Source: Cognatundibacterium crateris
Lineage (GTDB): Bacteria; Pseudomonadota; Gammaproteobacteria; Burkholderiales; Burkholderiaceae_D
NCBI RefSeq assembly: GCF_010078235.1
Contig: NZ_JAABOS010000003.1
Span: 310,001 to 374,000, forward strand
Length of the DNA stretch: 64,000 bases
Direction: 5' to 3'
The translations under genes were made by a program, and so were the position numbers. Positions within the stretch are counted from its first letter, which is position 1. Every line of letters begins with the position of its first letter. Below, one piece after another: positions 55,338-63,723 of this stretch. The notes beneath the pieces were generated by a model, which did not search any database, was not told where the DNA came from, and saw nothing but the letters and a program-made list of their open reading frames with translations.

Positions 55338-55647
55338 ATCGCTGCAGGCCGTCCAGCAAACGCTGCGCCACTTGAGGATTGAAGGCTTTGGGCGAAGTCA
55401 TGCCGCTAAGTTCATCGACCAGCTCGAGTTCATCCGCAATTTCAAACGCCATCTCCACAACCTCTGGACGAAGGTTTGGGTTATGGTGCTTTTGCTGAAC
55501 GAAAATAGCAGCCCCTCGCGCGACGTCATACAGGTACGTCTGCAGCTCTGGAGAGAGGTCTTGCTGATTTGTTGATAGCACTCTTACCAAAGCACGAACA
55601 AACGCGAGCGACGATGCTGGCCGCGTGGTGTTTGCATATATGCTCAT
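55324..55647 (-). CDS. Small helical protein, first gene of the peptidase/Dcd operon
   Basis: 107 residues from the ATG at 55647, with AGGA seven bases upstream. All-helical and charged, no domain recognised ('LVELVDELSGM'-like region near 75-90; ends 'AQRLLDGLQRFAAA'). Its size and first position would suit a regulator or antitoxin-like inhibitor of the downstream enzymes; that is inference only. Confidence 0.65.
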   Translation of the reverse strand: MSIYANTTRPASSLAFVRALVRVLSTNQQDLSPELQTYLYDVARGAAIFVQQKHHNPNLRPEVVEMAFEIADELELVDELSGMTSPKAFNPQVAQRLLDGLQRFAAA

Positions 55648-55764
55648 AATATTCCTAAGATTGGTGTGAGGATCGAACAACCCAACATTATGCCAAGAAT
55701 ATAATACCCTGTCGATGTTGCCAAGGATTAATTATGGAATTGCCAAATTGATACACTGCTATCT

Positions 55765-58260
55765 TCAGCTGCGTCGATTTTGGATTCGTGCCTCGGAAAG
55801 CAGGTGTATATCCTCAGTTTGCACCGATCCGCTGGAAAGTGACGCACGCATGTCCTGATATACAGGTTCTTCTTGCTCTAGATCTGAAATACTGAGAACG
55901 ATGGCAAACGGAACCCCTTCAGGTGGGAAAGGTTCTTCAGCTCGCTCCAGGTATTTAAGGCTGACCTGCCATTGCGATGATTGTCCCACGCCGCCTTTGG
56001 AAGAGAACTGAACTTTCTTCACGTTGTTCCACTTCTGGCTCTCTTGAATGAGATCTTGTTCCGTCTCATGTTTAGAGGAGCTGCCAGTCTTGAACACGTT
56101 CTTCGACTTGACATCGAACTTACCGGTTCTCACATTGCGCTGGTGCAGAGCTACTACCATATCGACCCGGATCAGCTCAGCTCCAAATGCATCGTTGACT
56201 GGTGGCGTGTACACCAAGGTGGCCCAAGCCTTGCCTCGGCAACTACCAGAGTCGTTGAGGCAGGCTGGCCAATCAAATTCGAAGAACATATCTTTTTTGG
56301 GTTGGAGTGTGTCTATGAACACCAGGGTTGCACTGCTAGGGTTTCCATTGAGAAATTCCTGCGCAGCCGGTGGCACACCATAACCAATAAGATCTTTTCG
56401 AATCCTATCGAATACTTTGGCCGACAGAGGTTTGGACTCAGATGTACCGTGGATACATAGTGCAATGAGCGCTTCTCTGGAGAGCTTGCCCTCAGTGAGT
56501 TGATCAATTCTCGCCATCGTCTTCGCAACGATAGGCGCTGCAAAACTGGTCCCACAGTTCCAAATAATACTGCTGTCGGTAGTTACCACCTTTAGCTCGG
56601 TGCTGGCGCCCGCTGCGGCGCCATGACCTCCGTAGTGCACTACATCGGGCTTGATGTGACCTTTAAAGCCAGGGCCGCGACGAGAGTATCGCGCAGGTGC
56701 TTCCGCAATATGCATAGTGCAGCTACGAGGGTTGAGCGCGCCGACACTCAGACTGAACAGCGAATCACCAGGAGCAGTTACTCGATCATCAAATGAGGTC
56801 GCCAGATCGCTGAGCACGTCGGTATGAGATGCTTTCCATTCGGGGCGATGCGCCCCCGGAGGGAGATTGCCGGCAGAGACGACAAACACTACATCGTTAG
56901 CGACTGCAATCTGATCTAGTCCCATCGAGAACTCATCATACGTTGCAGAAGGAAGCAGCTCTTTTACATTGTGTGCGAAGCAAAACACGCGAGCGCCGGC
57001 AGACTCCTTGGCGCGCCGAACTTCATCGTTGAGCGCAAGCAGAAAATCTTGTTGGTCGCCGTAGTACAGCGAGAAAGTGTCCTCAGTCGGCATGAGGCCA
57101 ATATCGACCAGAAAACAGCCATCTGGCTCCGCACACAGTAACGGGCCGTTGATAGCCTGACCATCGACCAGTAGGCTACCAATTTCCGTGCCATGATCTT
57201 CATTCGTATGGTGGCGCGGCACTGCAACCACCTGGCTTGAGATCCAGTCGCTCAGAACATTGCTGATGCCGCCGTCGATGACCGCTACAGTTGGATATTG
57301 CGCGTTATTAATCGGCTTAGAAAACGTGTGAACACCCGCACTTACACTCTTCCCAGCAGATGAGCCTAGTGTGAATGCGCTTGGCAGTCCGATCCTGCGC
57401 ACCAGGTGGCTTTGATCCAGGAATGCGAGTAAAGATTCGTGGCGGAGAACAGCAAGATCCACATCGTCGAATACCCGTCTCGATCGACCTTGCCATTGAC
57501 TTATAGACTGGATCGACATGTCTTTCATCAGCCAAAGATAGAGGCGTGTGACCCGGCCTTTTTTATGCAGCAGTGCGTAATAACCTCCGCCCAAAGCCTG
57601 CCCTAAATTTCTGAAAAAAGAATCGTATGATCCCGCCGATGCCAGAGATCTGGCGACACGCTTGTCTTGCGGCTCAATGAAGTCAAACAGATCGATACGA
57701 TAGCGCAGCGCCAGTTTCTTGTCTGCGGCCCATTTAGTCGCCTGTTGAGCTGAAAACGAACGTTTGTCGGCCGCAGACCAAACTGACACTCCTGCGACCG
57801 CGCTCGCTTCAACCCGACTTGTCGTTGGTGCGGGCATGTCTTCGTACTCGCCCGTTTTTTTATTGACTTTTTCTTTAGTCGCGACCTCGACCTCAGCATT
57901 GAGCACTTTTTCTGCGGTCGTGATTAACTGCGATGAGGTTGCCTGAACAATGAGTTCGCCACTGTCTTCGAGTCCGACCACAGGTGTTGCGCGTGAGGGA
58001 AACAGCGTCGACGTTGGACGATGAGACTTCGCATGTGCATCGGCGTGCATTTTTACTTTTATGTACCCGAGCTCAGACGGATTGCGCGCAAGTACACCAG
58101 ACGCTGCTTTTAATGACGCTGCTAACGCGTTACGATGCCTGGCGAAAGCTTCATTGGCCCCCGCAAAAAAATCAGTACCGCCGCCGCCAGGGGAGCGATC
58201 CCTGTTATCCTGATAGGTTCGCACGTCCAGTACTACCTCAATTGGCGAATAGCCGCTCAT
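55765..58260 (-). CDS. ietS: Subtilisin-like (S8) serine protease, IetS-type defence effector
   Basis: 831 residues. The S8 domain spans about 325-620: Asp in 'TVAVIDGGISNVLSDW', His in 'HTNEDHGTEIGSLLV', Ser in 'WNCGTSFAAPIVAKT'. N-terminal 1-320 and C-terminal 640-831 regions are of unknown fold, the latter beta-rich. There is no signal peptide, so it acts in the cytoplasm. Pairing with an AAA+ ATPase 12 bp upstream matches the IetAS arrangement, first seen as a plasmid-stability pair in Agrobacterium and later as an anti-phage system. The symbol is given by analogy. Confidence 0.82.
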   Translation of the reverse strand: MSGYSPIEVVLDVRTYQDNRDRSPGGGGTDFFAGANEAFARHRNALAASLKAASGVLARNPSELGYIKVKMHADAHAKSHRPTSTLFPSRATPVVGLEDSGELIVQATSSQLITTAEKVLNAEVEVATKEKVNKKTGEYEDMPAPTTSRVEASAVAGVSVWSAADKRSFSAQQATKWAADKKLALRYRIDLFDFIEPQDKRVARSLASAGSYDSFFRNLGQALGGGYYALLHKKGRVTRLYLWLMKDMSIQSISQWQGRSRRVFDDVDLAVLRHESLLAFLDQSHLVRRIGLPSAFTLGSSAGKSVSAGVHTFSKPINNAQYPTVAVIDGGISNVLSDWISSQVVAVPRHHTNEDHGTEIGSLLVDGQAINGPLLCAEPDGCFLVDIGLMPTEDTFSLYYGDQQDFLLALNDEVRRAKESAGARVFCFAHNVKELLPSATYDEFSMGLDQIAVANDVVFVVSAGNLPPGAHRPEWKASHTDVLSDLATSFDDRVTAPGDSLFSLSVGALNPRSCTMHIAEAPARYSRRGPGFKGHIKPDVVHYGGHGAAAGASTELKVVTTDSSIIWNCGTSFAAPIVAKTMARIDQLTEGKLSREALIALCIHGTSESKPLSAKVFDRIRKDLIGYGVPPAAQEFLNGNPSSATLVFIDTLQPKKDMFFEFDWPACLNDSGSCRGKAWATLVYTPPVNDAFGAELIRVDMVVALHQRNVRTGKFDVKSKNVFKTGSSSKHETEQDLIQESQKWNNVKKVQFSSKGGVGQSSQWQVSLKYLERAEEPFPPEGVPFAIVLSISDLEQEEPVYQDMRASLSSGSVQTEDIHLLSEARIQNRRS

Positions 58261-58272
58261 AAGTCCTCCTAA

Positions 58273-59448
58273 TTATTTAGTTTTACGCGAGACTGTTGAC
58301 TTACCTTTGCGAACGATCTTCGAGGTATCGCTCAAGCTGAGTTCAAAATAGTCGTTATGGCGTAGCCAACCCATGAGCTCGGTGTCACTCTGGAAAAGCA
58401 CTGCGCGAAGCGGAGAGGACAGCCTGCCGCTGTTGAGTGTTGCGATATCGCGTAGCGCTGCCAATGGAGATGGGGCGGCAGGAGGCAAGACGCAGCGTTT
58501 CTTATAAGCGATCAAGAAATCCTCAATCTCCGCCCCGGAGCAGCCATCAAGTAGTGCAGCGATAAACTTCAACTCGGGCTCAGAAATTTCCAGTGGCTGC
58601 GAATACAGCTTTGCGATCACCAAACGTGTTTTGAAGTCTGGCAACGGCACTTCAATTTGCGCGCTGAATCTGCGCCAGACGGCCGTATCAAGCAGTTTGG
58701 GGTGATTCGTAATCCCAATGGTGACGCCCGAGTCTTTTCTATTGTCCAGATTCTGCAGCAGCGCATTGACTACGCGTTTGATTTCCCCGACCTCGTTAGG
58801 GTCGTCACGCATCTTGGCAAGCGAGTCGAACTCATCTAAAACCAAAATGCACCGGAAGCGATTGGCGAAAGAAAACACCTGGGCGATATTTCGCGCAGAT
58901 GTCCCCAAAAATGACGACATCATCGCATCGATGCGTGCGAGTACGACAGGCAAACCGAGTTGGCCGGCAAGCCAGTAAGCAAGCGATGTCTTGCCAGTAC
59001 CTGGGGGGCCTACAAGTAGACAGGAACTGGTTGGCAGAATCCCCAGCTTACTCAACTCTTCACCGTTTCTCCATTCGTTTACTACCTGTGTCATGGCGCG
59101 TACGAACTCATCTGGGAAGATCGGCAACTCAGTAGACAGTTGGTCAGGGAAAATTACTTCGACCAATCTTGCTCCTGTTTCTTTATCCGCTGGCAGGTGA
59201 GTCGATGGAAGAAGCACCTCTCCAGGCAGGCTGCGCGCGCGCGAGGGCACAAGTTTTCGTGGTGCCATCTCCGAGGAGCGTTCCGCCTTCATAAGTAAGG
59301 CGCGTAGGCTCTTGGATTCCGGCGTAAGCCCGCCTTCTTCCAGTGCTTTTTGTAATCGCTCAATCTGAAATAACAATGCCTCACTAGGCGAGGCGAGTGC
59401 TACGCGACAAATTGCGCTGATGATTGTAAAGTGCTTTGAGACGTTCAT
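58273..59448 (-). CDS. ietA: AAA+ ATPase, IetA-type partner of the protease
   Basis: 391 residues. Walker A 'LLVGPPGTGKTSLAYWLAGQ', Walker B 'CILVLDEFDSLAKM', sensor 'GITNHPKLLD', Arg finger in 'TAVWRRFSAQI', C-terminal lid about 295-330. FtsH/spastin-like single AAA domain preceded by about 120 residues of linker. It would control or feed the S8 protease. Promoter region upstream (59449-59880) contains a LexA-like box 180 bp from this start. Confidence 0.85.
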   Translation of the reverse strand: MNVSKHFTIISAICRVALASPSEALLFQIERLQKALEEGGLTPESKSLRALLMKAERSSEMAPRKLVPSRARSLPGEVLLPSTHLPADKETGARLVEVIFPDQLSTELPIFPDEFVRAMTQVVNEWRNGEELSKLGILPTSSCLLVGPPGTGKTSLAYWLAGQLGLPVVLARIDAMMSSFLGTSARNIAQVFSFANRFRCILVLDEFDSLAKMRDDPNEVGEIKRVVNALLQNLDNRKDSGVTIGITNHPKLLDTAVWRRFSAQIEVPLPDFKTRLVIAKLYSQPLEISEPELKFIAALLDGCSGAEIEDFLIAYKKRCVLPPAAPSPLAALRDIATLNSGRLSSPLRAVLFQSDTELMGWLRHNDYFELSLSDTSKIVRKGKSTVSRKTK

Positions 59449-59628
59449 TGCATAAGTCCCTTAAAGATTCCCAAAAAAACTAAAAATTTCCCAAAATAAC
59501 GGAGAATCGCTTCAACATTTCGGTCATTATTGCATATTGGCGTAATTTTCGCCTAGACATATAAATTTAAAAAAATCCTATGAAAACAACGGTTTTATGT
59601 ACGTCGGCTCTTGTATTAGGATGATAAT

Positions 59629-59648
59629 TACTGTATTTATGTACAGTA
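59629..59648. promoter_or_regulatory. LexA/SOS-box-like operator
   Basis: TACTGTATTTATGTACAGTA matches the classical SOS box (CTG-N10-CAG with TA(C)TGTA...TACAGTA arms) at every position of both 7-bp arms. It lies between divergent ietA and the RES gene, within promoter-like AT-rich DNA (TATTAT follows on + ; TAATTAT on -). It suggests DNA damage or phage-triggered induction of one or both sides. LexA binding is inferred. Confidence 0.65.
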
Positions 59649-59682
59649 TTATTAGTGGCGGAAACTTTTTGGATTGTCTATA

Positions 59683-59726
59683 AGAGCACCTATTGCGATA
59701 GCTGCAGCTATCGCAATAGGTGCTCT
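59683..59726. repeat. Perfect 44-bp palindrome
   Basis: Arms of 22 bp (AGAGCACCTATTGCGATAGCTG and its exact complement) with no spacer, 34 bp from the LexA-like box. No T run follows on either strand, so it is not an ordinary terminator. It could be a cruciform site, a binding site for a dimeric or tetrameric regulator, a leader hairpin or a recombination remnant. Confidence 0.85.
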
Positions 59727-59880
59727 CATCAAATGCGTTGGTATCTAGATAGTCGGCTGATGGGTCGTCTATCGCCTCTATGAGACTCTTTGCATAACAT
59801 GAGATACTTTGCTCATGAATGGGGGCGACGACTTAGCGCCCTACATCTGCAAAAAATCATGACATGAGGAAACCGTCATC

Positions 59881-61332
59881 ATGGCCGACATCGAGAACGA
59901 CGAGACAACGATCAAACGCATCTGTTATTGCTGCATCAGCGAGACCTATCTCGCCAGCGAGATCAGATCGTCCGGCGTCGAAGCCGAATGTGACTATTGC
60001 GGTAAGAGCGAACCGTCAATTGGCATCGACGTGCTAGCGGAATGGATCGAGGAGGCGTTTTCCGATTACTACACACGCACTGCGGACCAGCCGAAAACAT
60101 GGCAGGAACGTCTCATGGCCGACAGTGAGTCGTACTATAACTGGGATCGCGAGGGCATGCCGGTCAACGAGGCGATCCAAGAGGCTGCCGGCATTGACGA
60201 GGAGCCTGCAGCCGATGTCCTCGAAATCCTTGAAGAAAGGCACGCGCCGTACCCGGATAAGGACAATATCGGTGAAGAGAGTGAGTTCTCTTCGGATTCG
60301 TACTACGAGTGCGGCCATCCGACCTTTATTGGACTTCACATGGAATGGCACGAGTTTGAACAATCCCTCAAGACCAAGGCGCGCTTCTTCAGTCGTACGG
60401 CGGAAAAACTCCTCGCCCAGGTTTTTGGGGGCATCGACAGGCTCAAGACTCGAGCAGGTCGCTCACTGGTCGTAAATGCAGGTCCCGGGGCGCAGCTCGA
60501 TCATCTTTATCGTTCGCGTGTTTTTCAGGCGGAAGACTTGCTTAAGGAGGCGCTGTGTCGTCCTGACGCCCACATCGGTTCACCGCCCCCCAAAATGGCG
60601 CGCGCCGGTCGAATGAACGCACAAGGAATCTCGGTCTTCTATGGCGCGACAAAGGTGAATGTTGCCATTGCCGAAGTCCGGCCGCCCGTCGGAAGCCGCG
60701 TGGTCGCAGCCAGATTCGACATCACGCGGGAGCTACGGCTACTTGATCTCACTGCGGCGAATGATGTGCACGAAGAGGGCAGCATTTTCGATCCTTCTTT
60801 TAAGGAACGTTTGCACCGCGCCGAATTTCTGCGCTCACTAGGGTTGCGCATGGCGCGTCCCGTGATGCCGGATGACGAAGGGATCGATTATTTGCCGACG
60901 CAGGCTGTCGCCGACTTCCTAGCAACGGCCAATGACCCGCGCCTCGACGGAATCATCTTTCCGTCCGCGCAGGTGGAGAAAGGGTGCAACGTTGTCCTTT
61001 TCCACGAATCGGCGAGAGTCGCGGAAGAGACAATTCCAGAAGGGACGGAGATCAAGGTTAGTACCGGTCACGACTCCGAAGATGGCTGGGAAGTCGACTA
61101 TTCCGTGACTGAGACAGTCCCCCTACCGGAAGCCCCGAGACCAGACGATAAAGACGATGGATTTCTGGGAACCTTTCTGCACTTCATTCGACCGCTGGAC
61201 GACGACCGCCAGGAAACGCTTCGCCTTCTCACCACCTCAGTCGAGGTTCACCACGTAACCTTGGTCAAAGTCAGCACTGAGTCCCATTCTGTTCACCGCT
61301 ATCAACGCGAGAATCGCCCGTCCGGATACTGA
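59881..61332 (+). CDS. RES-domain protein with N-terminal zinc-finger/HEPN-RES domain
   Basis: 483 residues. N-terminal Cys motifs 'CYCCISETYLASEI' and 'ECDYCGKSEPSIGI' plus the following helices match the HEPN/RES N-terminal family. The RES domain is at about 235-385: 'GRMNAQGISVFYGATKVNVA', 'AEVRPPVGSRVVAARFDI', and a later 'GIIFPSAQVEKGCNVVLF'. RES toxins degrade NAD+, and the Arg/Tyr/Glu pattern needed for that is visible. No small Xre/MbcA antitoxin gene is adjacent, so it is not a standard RES-Xre pair. In this island a stand-alone abortive-infection role is plausible. Confidence 0.8.
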   Translation: MADIENDETTIKRICYCCISETYLASEIRSSGVEAECDYCGKSEPSIGIDVLAEWIEEAFSDYYTRTADQPKTWQERLMADSESYYNWDREGMPVNEAIQEAAGIDEEPAADVLEILEERHAPYPDKDNIGEESEFSSDSYYECGHPTFIGLHMEWHEFEQSLKTKARFFSRTAEKLLAQVFGGIDRLKTRAGRSLVVNAGPGAQLDHLYRSRVFQAEDLLKEALCRPDAHIGSPPPKMARAGRMNAQGISVFYGATKVNVAIAEVRPPVGSRVVAARFDITRELRLLDLTAANDVHEEGSIFDPSFKERLHRAEFLRSLGLRMARPVMPDDEGIDYLPTQAVADFLATANDPRLDGIIFPSAQVEKGCNVVLFHESARVAEETIPEGTEIKVSTGHDSEDGWEVDYSVTETVPLPEAPRPDDKDDGFLGTFLHFIRPLDDDRQETLRLLTTSVEVHHVTLVKVSTESHSVHRYQRENRPSGY

Positions 61333-61361
61333 ACCAACCTGTCCGATTGGATTAGTAGTAG

Positions 61362-61382
61362 GGAGAGTCGTGACGATTCTCC
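61362..61382 (+). terminator. Hairpin after the RES gene
   Basis: Stem GGAGAGTCG / CGATTCTCC (one G-T pair) with loop TGA, followed after a few bases by CTTTT. A probable weak terminator 30 bp past the RES stop. Confidence 0.5.
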
Positions 61383-61527
61383 ATCACTTTTAATAGCAAC
61401 CCGTGTCAATCATGGAGTTGCCGAATCATGTATGAAGCTTCAAAAGATAGCCGCTGGTTCGTTCTGGAAGTGCTTAATGAAACCGATAAAAAGTAATCAA
61501 TTGACAGCTTGATCAAGGATGGTATCG

Positions 61528-62928
61528 ATGAATCGTGTGTTCCAAATTGACGCCTTTGGGCGCTTCAACAGCTTTTATGGGAAACCAGAATGCCGTTTTG
61601 TCGTGCTAAATCTGTACAAGGGTATCTGCCAGTCCTGTGACGCAAAGATCGTTGGCGACGCCTATCACGTTGCGCATATCATCTCGCGCACGCACCCAAC
61701 GCTCATGGAGAAGTATTTTCCCGGATTAGATGTCGACAATCTCCTGAATTTGCAGCTGTCGTGTCCGTCGTGCAACCTCAAGGTAAGCAACTTTGTACTC
61801 GATACACCGCTTCTTTTGCATACTTTTACCTGTTCTGCTCGAGCTATTTCGCTGCGATTGAGTTCGGTCATGGCGCGCCTATGCAGTGAGAGCAAACCGG
61901 TTCAGATGAGTGGCGTCGATCCTAAAATATGCACCGACGTGCTTCACATTAGCATGGGAGAACTTTACGACATTTCGACGGATTGGCATGGCGCTGTCGT
62001 GATTTCGAATGACAAGCTGAAGGATCGCATTCGCCAAGAAATGACACTGGCACTCGGATATGAACCCGACGACTGGGCTGTATATTCAACGTTGACGGAA
62101 GCTATTGGCAATTTCAAGGATCTCATTCAGGTGAACGGAAGCCGCATGTCTTGGATAGGAGTGAAGAAGCCTGAATGGTGGACCGAGGCATACGCGCGGC
62201 GCTACAGTCGCGATGGAAGCGATATTCCCAATTCGACCAACAAGGATGGTTCCATTATCACAGATGACCTTGCAGACGGCATTTATCTTGATCAGGATGA
62301 ACTCAATGGGCGCCAAGGCCTCTGGATTCCATTGCGTACAGAAACACAACGGTGGTTTTGCGACGTGATTGGTACCATCGTTCGCACTAGACGTAAACTT
62401 GAGACTCAAACTGATCACAAGCGTTACGTCGTCTTGGATGAGGACGCATGGCATAGTCTGTGTGATTGTTTCGAGCAGCTGACCTATGTGGAATCCGGCC
62501 TCGGAATATCAGCCAAGCGGTTAAAAGCGCCTGAAGCATTCATGCATTTTGCCGTTACTGATGGCGAACTCTACATGCACGATGAAGGTCGTGTAATTCC
62601 GGAAGAGGTCATACGGCTATGCCGTGTGGCAGGTGAAACGACAATTTGGGGTGATGGAATCGTGCTGCGATGGACTAAGATCAAGTCGTGGCTCGAGCAC
62701 GGTTTCGCCTTGGCCGAACTCGGTGCACAGAAGGCCGTCGGACCGCACTTGGTTCGGATTAATGATGAGCGTCTTCAATGGAGATGGGTTCCGCAGCTAC
62801 CGCGGACCATAGGAAAGACACGAGATCAAGTCCAAAGGGAAGCCGAGGCAGAAACAATGCTTCACTCGAAAAGGGGAAGACGCCGGATCAACAAGGCCTT
62901 CGTTTGGGTGTCGCCGGTGGTTGTCTAG
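61528..62928 (+). CDS. HNH endonuclease-domain protein
   Basis: 466 residues from the ATG at 61528, with AAGGA nine bases upstream. The HNH module is at about 30-90: 'GICQSCDAKIVGDAYHVAHI', 'NLLNLQLSCPSCNLKVSNF', with both CxxC pairs, the His pair and Asn. The remaining about 370 residues carry no domain I recognise and may recognise the target. No methylase gene is adjacent, so a type IV-like or stand-alone defence nuclease is more likely than a classical restriction system (inference). Confidence 0.82.
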   Translation: MNRVFQIDAFGRFNSFYGKPECRFVVLNLYKGICQSCDAKIVGDAYHVAHIISRTHPTLMEKYFPGLDVDNLLNLQLSCPSCNLKVSNFVLDTPLLLHTFTCSARAISLRLSSVMARLCSESKPVQMSGVDPKICTDVLHISMGELYDISTDWHGAVVISNDKLKDRIRQEMTLALGYEPDDWAVYSTLTEAIGNFKDLIQVNGSRMSWIGVKKPEWWTEAYARRYSRDGSDIPNSTNKDGSIITDDLADGIYLDQDELNGRQGLWIPLRTETQRWFCDVIGTIVRTRRKLETQTDHKRYVVLDEDAWHSLCDCFEQLTYVESGLGISAKRLKAPEAFMHFAVTDGELYMHDEGRVIPEEVIRLCRVAGETTIWGDGIVLRWTKIKSWLEHGFALAELGAQKAVGPHLVRINDERLQWRWVPQLPRTIGKTRDQVQREAEAETMLHSKRGRRRINKAFVWVSPVVV

Positions 62929-63022
62929 GCTTGAATGGCCATGAAGATCGACAAGTAAATAAACGCACCGTAGTCAAAATTAAGACAGCGAGACAATGGT
63001 CCGAGATAGCTCCATTTCATTG

Positions 63023-63325
63023 TTACAGCCACCTTGTCACGCCACCGTGATGAGAGCAAGTGCCACGGTGGTTTCTGCTGAAACTGTAAGTCCCATCACG
63101 GCATTTTGCACTGGCACCATTGGGAACCTTGTCATCTATTGATTTTGACGGAGCATGCACGTTTTGACCGGCTTTGTCGGTGTAATGCTTGTGCGACGTC
63201 AGTTTGGATTCATCTGGTTCGGATTTTTGCGTGGATGGCGGCGGCTGCAGCTGCGCATAGGCCGGAGCCAACGGTGAAATGGCGACAATTGCTGCTAAAA
63301 CGAAACTAACGATACGCACGCTCAT
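63023..63325 (-). CDS. DUF3761 family small secreted protein
   Basis: 100 residues from the ATG at 63325. Signal peptide ('IVSFVLAAIVAISPLAPAYA'). The C-terminus 'CRDGTYSFSRNHRGTCSHHG' is the DUF3761 signature (two Cys, HHGGV). A periplasmic or secreted protein of unknown function, and a non-defence cargo gene. Confidence 0.82.
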   Translation of the reverse strand: MSVRIVSFVLAAIVAISPLAPAYAQLQPPPSTQKSEPDESKLTSHKHYTDKAGQNVHAPSKSIDDKVPNGASAKCRDGTYSFSRNHRGTCSHHGGVTRWL

Positions 63326-63723
63326 TCCTTTCAATACCCCGCCCCAGTGCTAGCAACCCCTGCTTGGCGACGCGTTAGATAGTAAAAAGATGAGTATAAA
63401 AGAAATAATTTAAATAGGGCAATATTGCAATTTAAAACTCTGCACTAGTGCGTCCATAAGTGCTCGTATGGGGTGGGCTGCGACGTAGTTTGTTTAAGTC
63501 TGTGTTCAAACACGTTGATCAAGCTGTTAACTTTTCGTCGCAGCTAATCGATAGACTAAATTTACTAATCATTTCTCACTAATCAAAATGCGACGGAGAT
63601 TTGTAGATTTGATCACTGGCAGCGCCACTACGTCGTTTGCCGAACATGGCACTAATTTGATCAAAGGGCTCCCGACAGCGTATTGGAAGGCGAGAACGCA
63701 CCGATCCAATGTATGATGAGGGA
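63326..63723. other. 398-bp intergenic region
   Basis: AT-rich, with a short palindrome GCAATATTGC flanked by TTTAAAT/ATTTAAA near 63410-63437 and a CGTCGCA/TGCGACG inverted pair near 63537-63595. No gene and no match to the left-end motifs is seen, so the other transposon end is not here. Confidence 0.4.

Larger units (their letters stand above)
59449..59880. other. 432-bp divergent intergenic region (ietA / RES gene)
   Basis: It holds the LexA-like box at 59629-59648 and the perfect palindrome at 59683-59726, both described separately. The part next to ietA is AT-rich with ACGGAGAATCG and A/T tracts. ATGAG...CTCAT near 59797-59815 is a short inverted repeat. No gene seen. Confidence 0.5.

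Noticed and set aside
61431-61496. Twenty-two-codon frame between the RES and HNH genes, considered as a RES antitoxin
   Set aside because: Too short, no ribosome-binding site, and no resemblance to Xre/MbcA-type antitoxins.
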